NCBI RefSeq assembly: GCF_046591575.1
Contig: NZ_JBIQWA010000001.1
Location: 558,001 to 622,000 of the forward strand
Direction: 5' to 3'
DNA: 64,000 nt
Source: Marivita sp046591575
GTDB taxonomy: Bacteria > Pseudomonadota > Alphaproteobacteria > Rhodobacterales > Rhodobacteraceae
Positions 8,602 to 17,229 of this stretch are shown one piece after another. The position numbers and the translations under genes were made by a program. Position 1 is the stretch's first letter. Each line of letters begins with the position of its first letter. Below the pieces are notes generated by a model that had not been told where the DNA came from, ran no database searches, and saw nothing but the letters and a program-made list of their open reading frames with translations.

Positions 8602-9245
8602 GCGACACCGCGCTCCGCGACCAGATCTGCCTGCTGGCCAAGTCCCTGTTCGACCGGGGCCTGACGCATGGCAGCACCGGCAACATCTCGGCCCGCACCG
8701 AGGATGGCGGGCTGCTCGTCTCGCCCACCGGGACCAGTTTCGGCAGGCTCGATCCCGCGCGTCTGTCGCGTTTCGATGCGCAGGGCACCCTCGTCGACGG
8801 CGACCCGCCCACGAAGGAGATGCCCCTGCATACGGCGTTCTATGACACACGCAGCACGGCGGGGGCGGTGGTGCATCTTCATTCATGCCATTCCGTCGCG
8901 TGGTCGATGATGCCCGACGCGGACGCCGATGATTTCCTGCCGCCGCTCACACCTTACGCGATCATGAAGCTGGGCCGTGTGAAGCTCTTGCCCTTCTTCC
9001 TGCCCGGCGATCCGGCCATGGGCGAGGCGGTGCGCGGGCTTGCGGGCAAGCGCAGCGCGGTGATGCTGGCCAATCACGGCCCCGTGGTGGCCGGCAAGGA
9101 TGTGGAAGCCGCCTGCAACGCGGTCGAGGAACTGGAGGACACCGCGCGCCTTGCGATGCTGCTGCGCGGCACGCAGGCGCGGGCGCTCACCGATGCGCAG
9201 GTGCAGGCGGTCGTCAACAAATTCAACGTGGAGTGGGACACATGA
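8598..9245 (+). CDS. otnC: 3-oxo-tetronate 4-phosphate decarboxylase (class II aldolase/adducin family)
   Basis: This 215-residue protein of the class II aldolase family keeps the family signatures: HGSTGNIS near residue 25, the acid residue in TKEMPLH, the metal-binding histidines in HLHS and the ANHGPV motif. In this pathway OtnC decarboxylates 3-oxo-tetronate 4-phosphate to dihydroxyacetone phosphate, which enters glycolysis. It overlaps otnK upstream and otnI downstream by four bases each. Confidence 0.9.
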   Translation: MSDTALRDQICLLAKSLFDRGLTHGSTGNISARTEDGGLLVSPTGTSFGRLDPARLSRFDAQGTLVDGDPPTKEMPLHTAFYDTRSTAGAVVHLHSCHSVAWSMMPDADADDFLPPLTPYAIMKLGRVKLLPFFLPGDPAMGEAVRGLAGKRSAVMLANHGPVVAGKDVEAACNAVEELEDTARLAMLLRGTQARALTDAQVQAVVNKFNVEWDT

Positions 9246-10039
9246 TCCGCCTGTCGGCCAATCTTGGCTTTCTGTTCACCGAACTGGCCCTGCCCGACGC
9301 CATCCGCGCGGCCGGGGATGCCGGGTTCGATGCCGTGGAATGTCATTTCCCGTACGATACGGACGCCGGGGCCGTACGGTCTGCGCTTGAGGAAACGGGC
9401 CTGCCCATGCTGGGTCTCAACACCTGGCCCGGCGACCGGGACGCGGGCGATTTCGGGCTGGCCGCCCTGCCCGACCGCGTCGACGAAGCCCGCGCCGAGA
9501 TCGTCCGCGCGGTGGACTATGCGGCGGCGACAAAGATCCAAGCGGTGCATGTCATGGCGGGGCGCACGGATGGCGGTGCCAAGGCCGAAGAGTGTTTCCG
9601 CGACAACCTGACATATGCTTGCGATCTGGCGAAAGAACATGGTCTGACCATTCTGATCGAGCCAATCAATACCCGGGATGTTCACGGCTATCACCTGTCG
9701 GACACAGATCACGCAGAACGTATTCTGGACGCGCTGAACAGGCCCGAGCTAAAAATCATGTTTGACTGCTATCACATGCAGATCATGCAGGGCGATCTGG
9801 CGACAACGATCCAGCGACTGTTGCCGAAGATCGGCCACATTCAAATCGCAGCGGTGCCTGATCGCGGCGAACCAGATCAGGGTGAGGTCGATTACACATG
9901 GCTGATGGGGCAGCTGGCTCTGCTGGGCTATGAAGGTTTTATTGGTGCGGAATACCGCCCAAGGTCTTCGACATTGAACGGATTGGGCTGGCTTTCTGCA
10001 TATCGCGACCAGGCAATTGATCAAAAGCCAAACAAATGA
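9242..10039 (+). CDS. otnI: 2-oxo-tetronate isomerase (hydroxypyruvate isomerase-like TIM barrel)
   Basis: This 265-residue protein belongs to the Hyi-like xylose-isomerase superfamily. It starts IRLSANLGFLFTELALPDAI and has the metal-site segments LIEPINTRDV, FDCYHMQIMQGD and a late GAEYRP. OtnI interconverts 2-oxo- and 3-oxo-tetronate so that products of DenD and LtnD can be phosphorylated by OtnK. The ATG at 9242 overlaps the otnC stop codon. It is the last gene of the operon and is followed by a hairpin. Confidence 0.9.
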   Translation: MIRLSANLGFLFTELALPDAIRAAGDAGFDAVECHFPYDTDAGAVRSALEETGLPMLGLNTWPGDRDAGDFGLAALPDRVDEARAEIVRAVDYAAATKIQAVHVMAGRTDGGAKAEECFRDNLTYACDLAKEHGLTILIEPINTRDVHGYHLSDTDHAERILDALNRPELKIMFDCYHMQIMQGDLATTIQRLLPKIGHIQIAAVPDRGEPDQGEVDYTWLMGQLALLGYEGFIGAEYRPRSSTLNGLGWLSAYRDQAIDQKPNK

Positions 10040-10044
10040 CGGTC

Positions 10045-10068
10045 ATGAGACCCTGTCGCGGGTCTCAT
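10045..10068. terminator. Bidirectional hairpin between otnI and gabD
   Basis: A perfect 9-bp stem (ATGAGACCC at 10045-10053, GGGTCTCAT at 10060-10068) with a six-base loop lies between the convergent otnI and gabD genes. The T tract on the plus strand is interrupted (ACTCTCTTT). It probably ends transcription from both sides. Confidence 0.7.
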
Positions 10069-10092
10069 ACTCTCTTTGTGCGAACGGTGCGG

Positions 10093-11568
10093 TTAGACGC
10101 TGAGGCAGACATATTTCATTTCAAGGAATTCCTCGATGCCGTGATGGCTGCCTTCGCGGCCCAGACCGGATTGTTTGACCCCACCGAATGGGGCTAACTC
10201 AGTTGAGATGATGCCGGTGTTCACGCCCACGATGCCGTATTCGAGTGCTTCGGCCACCTTGTAGACGCGGCTGAGATCCTTAGCATAAAAATAGCTGGCA
10301 AGCCCGAAAATCGTGTCATTCGCCATCGCGATAACATCGTCTTCGTTTTCGAATTTGAACAGGGGTGCCAGCGGGCCAAAGGTTTCTTCGGTCGAGAACG
10401 CCATGTCCTGCGTCGCGCCGGTGACGATGACGGGGTTGAAGAAGTTGCCACCGGCTTCATGCGCTTCACTGCCAAGGATCACATCCCCGCCTTTGGCTTT
10501 TGCGTCGGCGATATGCTCTTGCACTTTGTCCAAAGCATCATTGTTGATCAGCGGGCCAAGATCGGTGCCGTCTTCAAGCCCGTCGCCGACTTTCATCGCG
10601 CTGACCTTGCTTTTAAGCTTTTCAGCAAAGGTATCATACACACCTGCCTGCACATATATGCGATTGGCGCAGACACAGGTTTGACCATTGTTGCGGAACT
10701 TGCACATGATCGCGCCTTCGACGGCGGCATCTATGTCAGCGTCATCAAACACAATGAACGGTGCATTGCCGCCCAGCTCCATAGAGCATTTCATCACCTG
10801 ATCCGCCGCCTGACGCAGCAGGATACGGCCCACCTCGGTCGATCCGGTGAAGGTGAGTTTGCGCACCGCCGGATTTTCGCAGAATTCCTTGCCCACTTCA
10901 GAGGAGGACGAAGACGGAACAACGTTGAACACACCTGCCGGAATGCCTGCGCGGTCGGCCAGCACGCCCAGCACAATGGCCGACAGCGGCGTTTCAGCCG
11001 CAGGTCGGGCCACAAAGCTACAACCAGCCGCCAAGGCCGGGCCAGCCTTGCGCGTGATCATGGCGTTGGGGAAATTCCACGGGGTGATCGAGCCCACAAC
11101 GCCGATTGGCTGTTTCATAACCATGATGCGTTTATCGCGCTGGTGGCCCGGAATTGTCTCTCCGTAGACCCGCTTGGCTTCTTCTGCGTAGAACTCGACG
11201 AAAGACGCGCCATAGCCGATTTCACCTTTGGCTTCGGCCAGGGGTTTGCCCTGCTCTGCAGTCAGGATTGTTCCAAGGTCGTCTTGGTGTTCGATCATCA
11301 TATCGAACCATTTGCGCAGAACGGCGGCCCGTTCCTTGCCTGTCCATTTGGCCCAGTCTTTCTGGGCGGTTTCAGCAGCGGCAATCGCTTCGGCGACCTG
11401 ACCTCGAGACAGATCAGCCACGTCAGCAATGGTGTCGCCGCGGGCCGGATTTTCGACGGAAAACGTGCCATCCGCGCCATCGACCCAAGCTCCGTTTACA
11501 TAGCCGCGTGTCTCAAGCAGCGACGGGTCATTCAACAGGCTGGCCAGGTTTGTGGTTTGGTCTAACAT
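10093..11568 (-). CDS. gabD: NAD(P)-dependent succinate-semialdehyde dehydrogenase (aldehyde dehydrogenase family)
   Basis: This 491-residue aldehyde dehydrogenase carries the GabD-type catalytic region (MELGGNAPFIVFDDAD, then the nucleophilic cysteine in NNGQTCVCANRIYV) and the class I semialdehyde dehydrogenase end LGREGSHHGIEEFLEMKY. It would oxidise succinate semialdehyde to succinate. The cofactor loop reads VARPAAETP rather than the more common VLKPA. The start at 11568 follows a strong GGAGGGG site. It stands alone, convergent with the tetronate operon and divergent from an alpha/beta-hydrolase. No transaminase making its substrate is adjacent, so the physiological aldehyde is not certain. 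Confidence 0.87.
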   Translation of the reverse strand: MLDQTTNLASLLNDPSLLETRGYVNGAWVDGADGTFSVENPARGDTIADVADLSRGQVAEAIAAAETAQKDWAKWTGKERAAVLRKWFDMMIEHQDDLGTILTAEQGKPLAEAKGEIGYGASFVEFYAEEAKRVYGETIPGHQRDKRIMVMKQPIGVVGSITPWNFPNAMITRKAGPALAAGCSFVARPAAETPLSAIVLGVLADRAGIPAGVFNVVPSSSSSEVGKEFCENPAVRKLTFTGSTEVGRILLRQAADQVMKCSMELGGNAPFIVFDDADIDAAVEGAIMCKFRNNGQTCVCANRIYVQAGVYDTFAEKLKSKVSAMKVGDGLEDGTDLGPLINNDALDKVQEHIADAKAKGGDVILGSEAHEAGGNFFNPVIVTGATQDMAFSTEETFGPLAPLFKFENEDDVIAMANDTIFGLASYFYAKDLSRVYKVAEALEYGIVGVNTGIISTELAPFGGVKQSGLGREGSHHGIEEFLEMKYVCLSV

Positions 11569-11647
11569 AGTCCCCTCCGATTTTTGCTGACAACGGTGGT
11601 ACACTTGCTAGATGCAATGGCAAGGGTTGATCTTTTGGAGAACAGAC

Positions 11648-12448
11648 GTGGATTGGGACGACGCCTACGCCAATGCAACGCACATACCGGGGGGTGCAGA
11701 CTTTCCAGCGCAATGGCGCAGGGACTCGGATGCATTTCGCAAGACCATGTCTGTTCTGGGTCGCGCGCGGCTGGGGGTGATGTATGGCCATGGTCCGCGA
11801 GAAGTGGTCGACATCTTTTTACCGGACAGAACACCCAAAGGCGTTTTGATCTTTGTGCATGGCGGGTTTTGGCGGATGTTTGACGGCGCGTCCTGGTCTC
11901 ATTTTGCAAAAGGTGCCCAAAGCGCCGGTTGGGTGGTCGCAATGCCGACCTATGATCTGTGCCCCCGCGTGCGTATCGCCGATATCACCCGTCAGATCGC
12001 GCAGGCGATTTCGGTGGTCGCGCATGAATTTGCGGGGCCGATACGGCTTTGCGGACATTCCGCCGGAGGACATCTTGTGTCCCGCATGCTGGCGCCTGGG
12101 CTGTTGCCGAAGGACGTTCTGAGCCGTATCCAGAAAAGCGTCCCGATCTCGCCGGTGGCGGATCTGCGACCCTTGCTGAACACCCGTATGAATGACGATT
12201 TCCAACTTGACGCAGCCTCGGCAGCGGCGGAAAGCCCGGTTCTTATGCCCGCACCTTCCGTTGCGGTGACGGTTTGGGTCGGTGGCGATGAACGGCCTGC
12301 ATTTCTGGATCAGGCCCGTTGGCTGGCCGAGGCGTGGAATTGTGAGCACATTATTGAGCCGGGAAAACACCATTTCGACGTGATCAATGGGCTTTTGGAT
12401 GCGAATAGCCCGCTGATGCGGTCACTTCTGGAACCGGTCGACGCATAA
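11648..12448 (+). CDS. Alpha/beta-hydrolase, arylformamidase (kynurenine formamidase)-like
   Basis: This 266-residue hydrolase has the oxyanion-hole motif HGGFW, the nucleophile elbow GHSAGGH, an Asp in VGGDERPAF and a late His (KHHFD). It resembles kynurenine-formamidase-like esterases. The GTG at 11648 was preferred over an upstream ATG at 11612: it follows TTGGAG at good spacing, and the resulting VDWDDAYANATHIPGG start is typical of the family. No other kynurenine gene is nearby, so the substrate is open. It is divergent from gabD and upstream of an NTF2-like gene. Confidence 0.75.
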   Translation: MDWDDAYANATHIPGGADFPAQWRRDSDAFRKTMSVLGRARLGVMYGHGPREVVDIFLPDRTPKGVLIFVHGGFWRMFDGASWSHFAKGAQSAGWVVAMPTYDLCPRVRIADITRQIAQAISVVAHEFAGPIRLCGHSAGGHLVSRMLAPGLLPKDVLSRIQKSVPISPVADLRPLLNTRMNDDFQLDAASAAAESPVLMPAPSVAVTVWVGGDERPAFLDQARWLAEAWNCEHIIEPGKHHFDVINGLLDANSPLMRSLLEPVDA

Positions 12449-12589
12449 CACTGTACCCTTTGCCAAAGGGGGCCACAACTGTGCGCAGCTCTAGGCGTGC
12501 CGGTTTATCGGCTGGCTCTGATTTACGCTTGCCCAAACGATGTTTTCGGGCATTGTGCGCCTGTTGCACACGCATGCAGAAAGGGGCCC

Positions 12590-13588
12590 GTGTCTGGTTT
12601 TCAATCTGAAAAACGCCTGATCCTGGATTATTATGCTGCTCTTTCACAGGCAGGACAGGATCAACTTCCTGGTGTTTTGTCGCAATTCTGCGCACCTGAC
12701 CTGATCTGGCGCGGTTATCATCCATTCGGTCTGTTGACCGGGCCAGAGGCCGTGGCCAACCGGTTTTGGTGCCCACTCAAGCAAGCGCTGACGTCACTCC
12801 AGCGTCGCACAGACCTGTTTTTTGCAGGTCGACATCTTTTTGACGCCAACGGCGCGGTCTGGGTTGCGTCGATGGGGCATCTGATAGGCCTTTTCGACAC
12901 GCCGTGGCTGGGCATCCGCCCGACCGGGAAACTCGCCATGCTGCGCTACGGCACCTTTCACAAGATCGAGGATGGCAAGATCACCGAAGAGGCGATGTAT
13001 TTCGACATTCCGCATCTGATGGTGCAGGCCGGGCAAAACCCGTTCTCGCCTCAAACGGCACAGCATCTGGTGCAACCCGGTCCGATGACCCATGACGCGG
13101 TGCTGTTTCAGGATGCCCCCGAAGCCGAGGGACGCGCAACGCTGGACGCGATCGAAGCCATGACGCGCGATCTTGGGACCTGGCAACTGGGCCTTCCGCT
13201 TGAAGAGGAATTGCGGCGCACCTGGCATGAGGACATGCTGTGGTGGGGGCCAGAAGGCATCGGCGCGACCTACACGATCCCGCGCTACGCGCAGCAACAT
13301 TCCGGCCCGTTCAGGGCGGCCTTTGCCAACAGGTCCAAAACCAGCCATATCTGCCGCACCGCCGAGGGGCATTTCGGGGGGTTTTTCGGCTGGCCCAACT
13401 TCACCGCTGAACACAGGGGCGGGTTTATGGGAATGCCGGCAACGGCGGGGCCAATTGAATTTCGGGTGATCGATTTTTATCGCCGGGAGGGGGATAAACT
13501 GGCTGAAAACTGGGTATTCATTGACCTGCTGCACGTCTGGGCGCAGCAGGGAGTTGATATTCTGGCGCGGACCACCGAAATTGGCTGA
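12590..13588 (+). CDS. SnoaL/NTF2-like two-domain protein of unknown function
   Basis: This 332-residue protein is built from two cone-shaped NTF2/SnoaL-like domains: about residues 1-150 (ending GTFHKIEDGKITEEAMYFDIPHLMVQAG) and about 195-330 (WHEDMLWWGPEGIG, then IEFRVIDFYRREGDKLAENWVFIDLLHVWAQQGVDIL). The second half is recognisably similar to the 174-residue protein encoded at 16705. The fold hosts small-molecule isomerases, hydrolases and carriers, so function cannot be assigned. The GTG at 12590 was chosen because AAAGGGG precedes it. Transcription probably continues from the hydrolase gene, with a 141-bp gap. Confidence 0.72.
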   Translation: MSGFQSEKRLILDYYAALSQAGQDQLPGVLSQFCAPDLIWRGYHPFGLLTGPEAVANRFWCPLKQALTSLQRRTDLFFAGRHLFDANGAVWVASMGHLIGLFDTPWLGIRPTGKLAMLRYGTFHKIEDGKITEEAMYFDIPHLMVQAGQNPFSPQTAQHLVQPGPMTHDAVLFQDAPEAEGRATLDAIEAMTRDLGTWQLGLPLEEELRRTWHEDMLWWGPEGIGATYTIPRYAQQHSGPFRAAFANRSKTSHICRTAEGHFGGFFGWPNFTAEHRGGFMGMPATAGPIEFRVIDFYRREGDKLAENWVFIDLLHVWAQQGVDILARTTEIG

Positions 13589-13608
13589 GCCCTGATAACC
13601 GGGCTCAG
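13585..13608. terminator. Hairpin between convergent NTF2-like and amidinotransferase genes
   Basis: An 8-bp perfect stem (CTGAGCCC at 13585-13592, GGGCTCAG at 13601-13608) with an eight-base loop lies across the stop codon of the NTF2-like gene. It faces the end of the amidinotransferase gene, so it could serve both. There is no long T run. Confidence 0.6.
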
Positions 13609-13629
13609 ACCATGGATTGAACGGCGTCT

Positions 13630-14751
13630 TTATTGATGCGGGAAGTAATCTTCACACTCACCATCGCGATAGACATCAGCCGTACAGCAATGCAGGCCGC
13701 CGCCAAACGCATAGGCATCGCGCAACTCCACAGGGATCACTTCCATGCCAAGCTTGTCCATCTGTTCGGCCTGATAAACCTCAGACGCTTCGACGCAGAC
13801 GGTCTTGGGATCAAGCACCAGAACATTCATGCTGAGCCAGGTTGAGGAATAGCACAGCGGTGGCGGCGTGTTATGGGCAGGCTGGGCTGCATCGACGATT
13901 TCCCAATCGTTCTTGTTGAAGTATTCACGCTGCTCGTCCGGAAGGCGGCGGTTGGGATTGTTCAGGATCAGACCAGGACGCAAGGGCGTAAAGGTGGCGT
14001 CAATGTGGATCGGGTAGGGATCACCGGGGAAATTCACGGCGCGCACACGATGGTCCGGATAATGGCGGCGCAGCCATTCGATGCCTTTGAGGTTTGTCGT
14101 AAACCCGTGCTGCACGATCAAATCCTTGCCGAACCGCAGCACATCGGCGGCATCGAACAAGGGTTCTTCCTCGGTTGTCACAAAGTGCTTTTCCGCCGTC
14201 CATTGCAGACGTTTTTCGATGCCGATTTTTTCCGACAGGTAGTCGTCGTGATAATCCGCATCTGACAGGCGGGGCTTGGGCGCGGTTTCGTGCCGGAAAT
14301 TACGATCTTCATCGAAGTATTGCTGCATCAATGGACGATAACACAGATATTCGAACCAGCGGCAGCGATAGGACATCGTCGCCTCAAGGATCTCATGACC
14401 TACAGTCAGCAGCACATCGCGCGGGGGCATGCAGCCGAATTGACTGTCGGTGTGGAAATCCGGGGTTGTGACCGGCAGGCTGAAATCTGTCGGCGTTGGT
14501 CGATCCACCCGCACACCGCGCTTGGTCAGCATGTCTGCAAAATTGTCCAAAAGCTCGTTCGCACGATCAATGGTTTCCTGAGGCCGCCGCCCCCACTGAC
14601 CGCGCATGTCGCTGTCTTCGGGAACCTTCGCATCCAAGGCAGGTTCTTCCGGTGGGATGTGACAATCATCCGCTTTGCCGACGATCACGTGGCGCAATGT
14701 GTCCCATTCATTCCAGCTTTTGACTTGTGTTTTTTCTGGCGACCAATCCAT
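13630..14751 (-). CDS. Glycine amidinotransferase-family protein
   Basis: This 373-residue protein belongs to the AGAT/StrB amidinotransferase family. Visible signatures are the start WNEWDTLRHVIVGKADD, the catalytic histidine in YPIHIDATF and the C-terminal nucleophilic cysteine in GGGLHCCTADVYRDGECEDYFP. Such enzymes move the amidino group of arginine to an amine acceptor. The acceptor is unknown here. Nothing typical of streptomycin-type or creatine synthesis lies nearby. The start at 14751 follows AAAGGAAC. It is preceded on the same strand by a periplasmic protein gene (133-bp gap) and ends against an NTF2-like gene. Confidence 0.82.
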   Translation of the reverse strand: MDWSPEKTQVKSWNEWDTLRHVIVGKADDCHIPPEEPALDAKVPEDSDMRGQWGRRPQETIDRANELLDNFADMLTKRGVRVDRPTPTDFSLPVTTPDFHTDSQFGCMPPRDVLLTVGHEILEATMSYRCRWFEYLCYRPLMQQYFDEDRNFRHETAPKPRLSDADYHDDYLSEKIGIEKRLQWTAEKHFVTTEEEPLFDAADVLRFGKDLIVQHGFTTNLKGIEWLRRHYPDHRVRAVNFPGDPYPIHIDATFTPLRPGLILNNPNRRLPDEQREYFNKNDWEIVDAAQPAHNTPPPLCYSSTWLSMNVLVLDPKTVCVEASEVYQAEQMDKLGMEVIPVELRDAYAFGGGLHCCTADVYRDGECEDYFPHQ

Positions 14752-14884
14752 GTCAGTTCCTTTCCGTCTTTTGCGCAAGCCATGCGTGACACGGCCTGGA
14801 ACAGCAAGCCCAAGTTCGCAAAAAGCGGCTGTTTGTGGGATTCAATCCAGACAGGCCAAGGGGAGGCTTGACCGTCAGTCCGGC

Positions 14885-15448
14885 TTATTGTCCAAAATCT
14901 GCAAGAGCGTCGAAATCAACCCGCTTCATCGCGTCCAGCAGCAACGTATTGTCCCGTCCCTCGACAGTGACAAGAATGCGATTGTTCACCATGGCCATCG
15001 CCTGACCGTCACCCACCGCGACACGCTGGCGGCCGATCCGTTCCAGTTGCATGCCCATGGCCGCGGCATTCGCAACCATCGCGCCCATGCTGGATACCAT
15101 CGCGTTATCGGCCATCAACGTGATCGAATAAAACTGCGACCGGTCTGCGGAATGATAGCTGGCACGTGCCCCCATACCGCCGCCCATCATGGCCAGCCCG
15201 GCCTGCGTGTCATCATCCACCTGGCGCTCCCAGCCTTCTGGGGCTTCGGGGAGAAATTCCTGAAAGGCCTCGGCCTGAATCGCCATCATTTTCTGGCGGG
15301 CAAAATCCAGTTCTTCCAGCGCATAGGTGATATCGCCCTCATTATAGGCTTCGATTGCCGCTTGCAGCGTATCGGATATTTCATCGGCTTGTGCGGTCAA
15401 AGGCAGGATCAGCAATCCGGTCATCGCTGCGGAAATAAGAAGGTGCAT
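14885..15448 (-). CDS. Hypothetical periplasmic protein
   Basis: This 187-residue protein starts with a clear Sec signal peptide (MHLLISAAMTGLLILPLTAQADE). A helical segment rich in Glu, Ala and Gln follows (about residues 25-65), then a mixed region with the Met/Gly-rich stretch LAMMGGGMGARASYH. The C-terminal part (VEGRDNTLLLDAMKRVDFDALADFGQ) is reminiscent of small periplasmic proteins of unknown role. GGAG precedes the ATG at 15448. No function is assigned. Confidence 0.7.
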   Translation of the reverse strand: MHLLISAAMTGLLILPLTAQADEISDTLQAAIEAYNEGDITYALEELDFARQKMMAIQAEAFQEFLPEAPEGWERQVDDDTQAGLAMMGGGMGARASYHSADRSQFYSITLMADNAMVSSMGAMVANAAAMGMQLERIGRQRVAVGDGQAMAMVNNRILVTVEGRDNTLLLDAMKRVDFDALADFGQ

Positions 15449-15720
15449 GGCAAAATCTCCTGTATTGAAACACCCAGCAGCGTGACCCGTGGTTGTGCGC
15501 AGTTCAACCAAAATGCGCATCACTCCGCTATTTTCGACCTGTGATTTGCGAGATCTGGAAAACCGATCCCAAGGAGACGTGTGAATCACAGTGATAACCA
15601 TCGCGTTCAAAACACAGATTTATCCGGCAAAGCGGCGACGCGCCGCTTGTGGAACCGGTGCCAATCCGCGACGATGCCCTCACGCGGGTTGCCGCCTGGG
15701 GCCCGGTTCGGAGGTAGGGT

Positions 15721-15987
15721 ATGTTTGCATTTGGTCGGCTTTTGGTGATCGCGTTCCTGGTGCTGAGCGTGGTCTATATCAGCCTTTCGCTCTATTCCCG
15801 CGCAGTGCGGCGGGACAAGCTGGAGAAAGAATGGGACGAAGAGATTCAGCAAGGCGATAAGGACACGTTTGTTGAAGCCGGATTGCGCGAATATGATGGG
15901 TCTTTGCGGCGCAAGCTCATTCTGGGGGTGTATATCGTGCCGCTGACGCTTATGTCTGCGATCATCTATTTCACGAATTTCCACTAA
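15721..15987 (+). CDS. Small two-helix membrane protein
   Basis: This 88-residue protein has one transmembrane helix at each end (about residues 5-25 and 66-84) and a charged middle (RRDKLEKEWDEEIQQGDKD). A strong GGAGG site precedes the ATG. It is followed after about a dozen bases by a DUF1523 gene, and both are probably one transcription unit. The function is unknown. Confidence 0.75.
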   Translation: MFAFGRLLVIAFLVLSVVYISLSLYSRAVRRDKLEKEWDEEIQQGDKDTFVEAGLREYDGSLRRKLILGVYIVPLTLMSAIIYFTNFH

Positions 15988-15999
15988 GGGGGCGTGACC

Positions 16000-16644
16000 G
16001 TGAGTTATATCAAATGGGCAATTATTATCGTGTTTTGGGCCGCGTTGGGCTCGCTTTTGCACTACACCCTGCCCCAGAATGATGTGGTGCGGATCGTGAA
16101 CACCTATGAGGAACGCCAGGACCTGACCGACTGGACACGCATTTTCTGGTCCGTGCCCGACAATCAATCGGTCAACCTTGCCAATCGTGATGTGCAGTTC
16201 ATTCAAGCCGTGCTGCCCAATGGCAGCGCGATGGTCTATCGCAACGAGGACACCGGGTGGGGTTGGCCGCCCTATTTCAAATTCGATACCGCAAATCTGT
16301 ATACCGAAGCCAATGATGCGATTTCCAACAAGGCCGAACCGGAATGGTATGCGATCAAGCATTACGGATGGCGCAATGAATTTCTGTCGATTTTCCCCAA
16401 TGCGATCAGTGTGAAACCGGTGGCGGGCCCGGATGTGCGGATCATTCCCTGGGTCAGCATCATTGTCCTGACGCTGCTTGCCGCGCTGTTCTGGGCGATA
16501 TGGGTCCGCTGGCGACGGTTCCGGCGCGCACGGATTGACCCGGTTCTGGAAGATGTCGAAGGCGGGTTCGAGGCGATGGGTGACGGCATTGCACGGCGGC
16601 GCAGCCGCTTTCGCCGGTGGCTGGACAGCCGGAAGTCGCACTAA
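16000..16644 (+). CDS. DUF1523-family membrane protein
   Basis: This 214-residue protein has an N-terminal membrane helix (SYIKWAIIIVFWAALGSLLHYTLP), a soluble region with the DUF1523 pattern VVRIVNTYEERQDL and NRDVQFIQAVLPNGSAMVYRNEDTGWGWPPYFKF, and a second helix near residue 160. The GTG at 16000 was chosen over that at 15994 because it is better spaced from AAGGGGG. The family is known mainly from Rhodobacterales and has no assigned role. The basic C-terminus (RRRSRFRRWLDSRKSH) is probably cytoplasmic. Confidence 0.75.
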   Translation: MSYIKWAIIIVFWAALGSLLHYTLPQNDVVRIVNTYEERQDLTDWTRIFWSVPDNQSVNLANRDVQFIQAVLPNGSAMVYRNEDTGWGWPPYFKFDTANLYTEANDAISNKAEPEWYAIKHYGWRNEFLSIFPNAISVKPVAGPDVRIIPWVSIIVLTLLAALFWAIWVRWRRFRRARIDPVLEDVEGGFEAMGDGIARRRSRFRRWLDSRKSH

Positions 16645-16680
16645 CGCGCTTGCCAAAACCTGCGCTTGGGGTCAGAGTTT

Positions 16681-16694
16681 TGCAAACGCGTGCA
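16681..16694. promoter_or_regulatory. Candidate LacI-family operator before the NTF2-like/LacI gene pair
   Basis: TGCAAACGCGTGCA is an imperfect palindrome of the TGNNANCGNNNNCA type bound by LacI-family proteins. It lies just upstream of the ribosome site of the gene at 16705, which is co-transcribed with a LacI regulator. A sister sequence, TGCAAGCGCTTACA (11 of 14 identical), occurs at 23954-23967 between soeA and pta. Confidence 0.4.
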
Positions 16695-16704
16695 AGGGGG
16701 AACG

Positions 16705-17229
16705 ATGGTTGGTGCAAGACCCGAACAGGCCGCTCTGACGCGGGATACGGACCTGTCCAAAACCGACGACACCCGTCGCGTGATCGAAGCGATGGTGGAT
16801 GGTCTGAACGATCATCGGATTGCCGATATCGGAGAGTTCTTTGCCCAGGGCTTTCGCTGGATGGGCAACACCGGCTGTGGCACAAAGGACGGCCTGCGGG
16901 AATTTCAGGACAATTGGCAAAAGCCGTTTCAGGCCGCGTTCTCTGACAAGGTCTGTATCGACGAGGCGCGCCTGTATATGGGCGAATGGGCCGCTGCGTT
17001 CGGGCGACAGGAGGCTGTGCATTCCGGCCCGTTCATGGGGGTCGACGCGACCGGCAAAAAGGTCACGATCCGCTATATGGATTTCTGGAAAGTGGTCGAT
17101 GGCAAAATCGTCGACAACTATGTGATGGTCGATTTTCCCGATGTTCTGGCCCAGCTTGGTGTTGATGTGTTCAATGGGCAAGGCTGGGAAGCATATGACC
17201 GGGGTGACCGGACCCCACCAGAGCCATGA
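16705..17229 (+). CDS. SnoaL/NTF2-like single-domain protein
   Basis: This 174-residue protein has one NTF2/SnoaL-like domain. Conserved-looking segments are FFAQGFRWMGNTGCGTKDGLREF, GPFMGVDATGKKVTIRYMDFWKVVDGKIVDNYVMVDFPDVLAQLGVD. It is similar to the second domain of the protein encoded at 12590. A CAAGGGGG ribosome site precedes the ATG. Its stop overlaps the start of the LacI regulator by four bases, so both are made from one message. The ligand or reaction is unknown; ester-cyclase-like proteins of this fold act on small hydroxy or keto compounds. Confidence 0.75.
   Translation: MVGARPEQAALTRDTDLSKTDDTRRVIEAMVDGLNDHRIADIGEFFAQGFRWMGNTGCGTKDGLREFQDNWQKPFQAAFSDKVCIDEARLYMGEWAAAFGRQEAVHSGPFMGVDATGKKVTIRYMDFWKVVDGKIVDNYVMVDFPDVLAQLGVDVFNGQGWEAYDRGDRTPPEP

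Noticed and set aside
15630..15648. Hairpin AAGCGGCG/CGCCGCTT between the divergent genes at 15448 and 15721
   Set aside because: The stem is perfect, but no T run follows and neither flanking gene ends there. No function could be supported.
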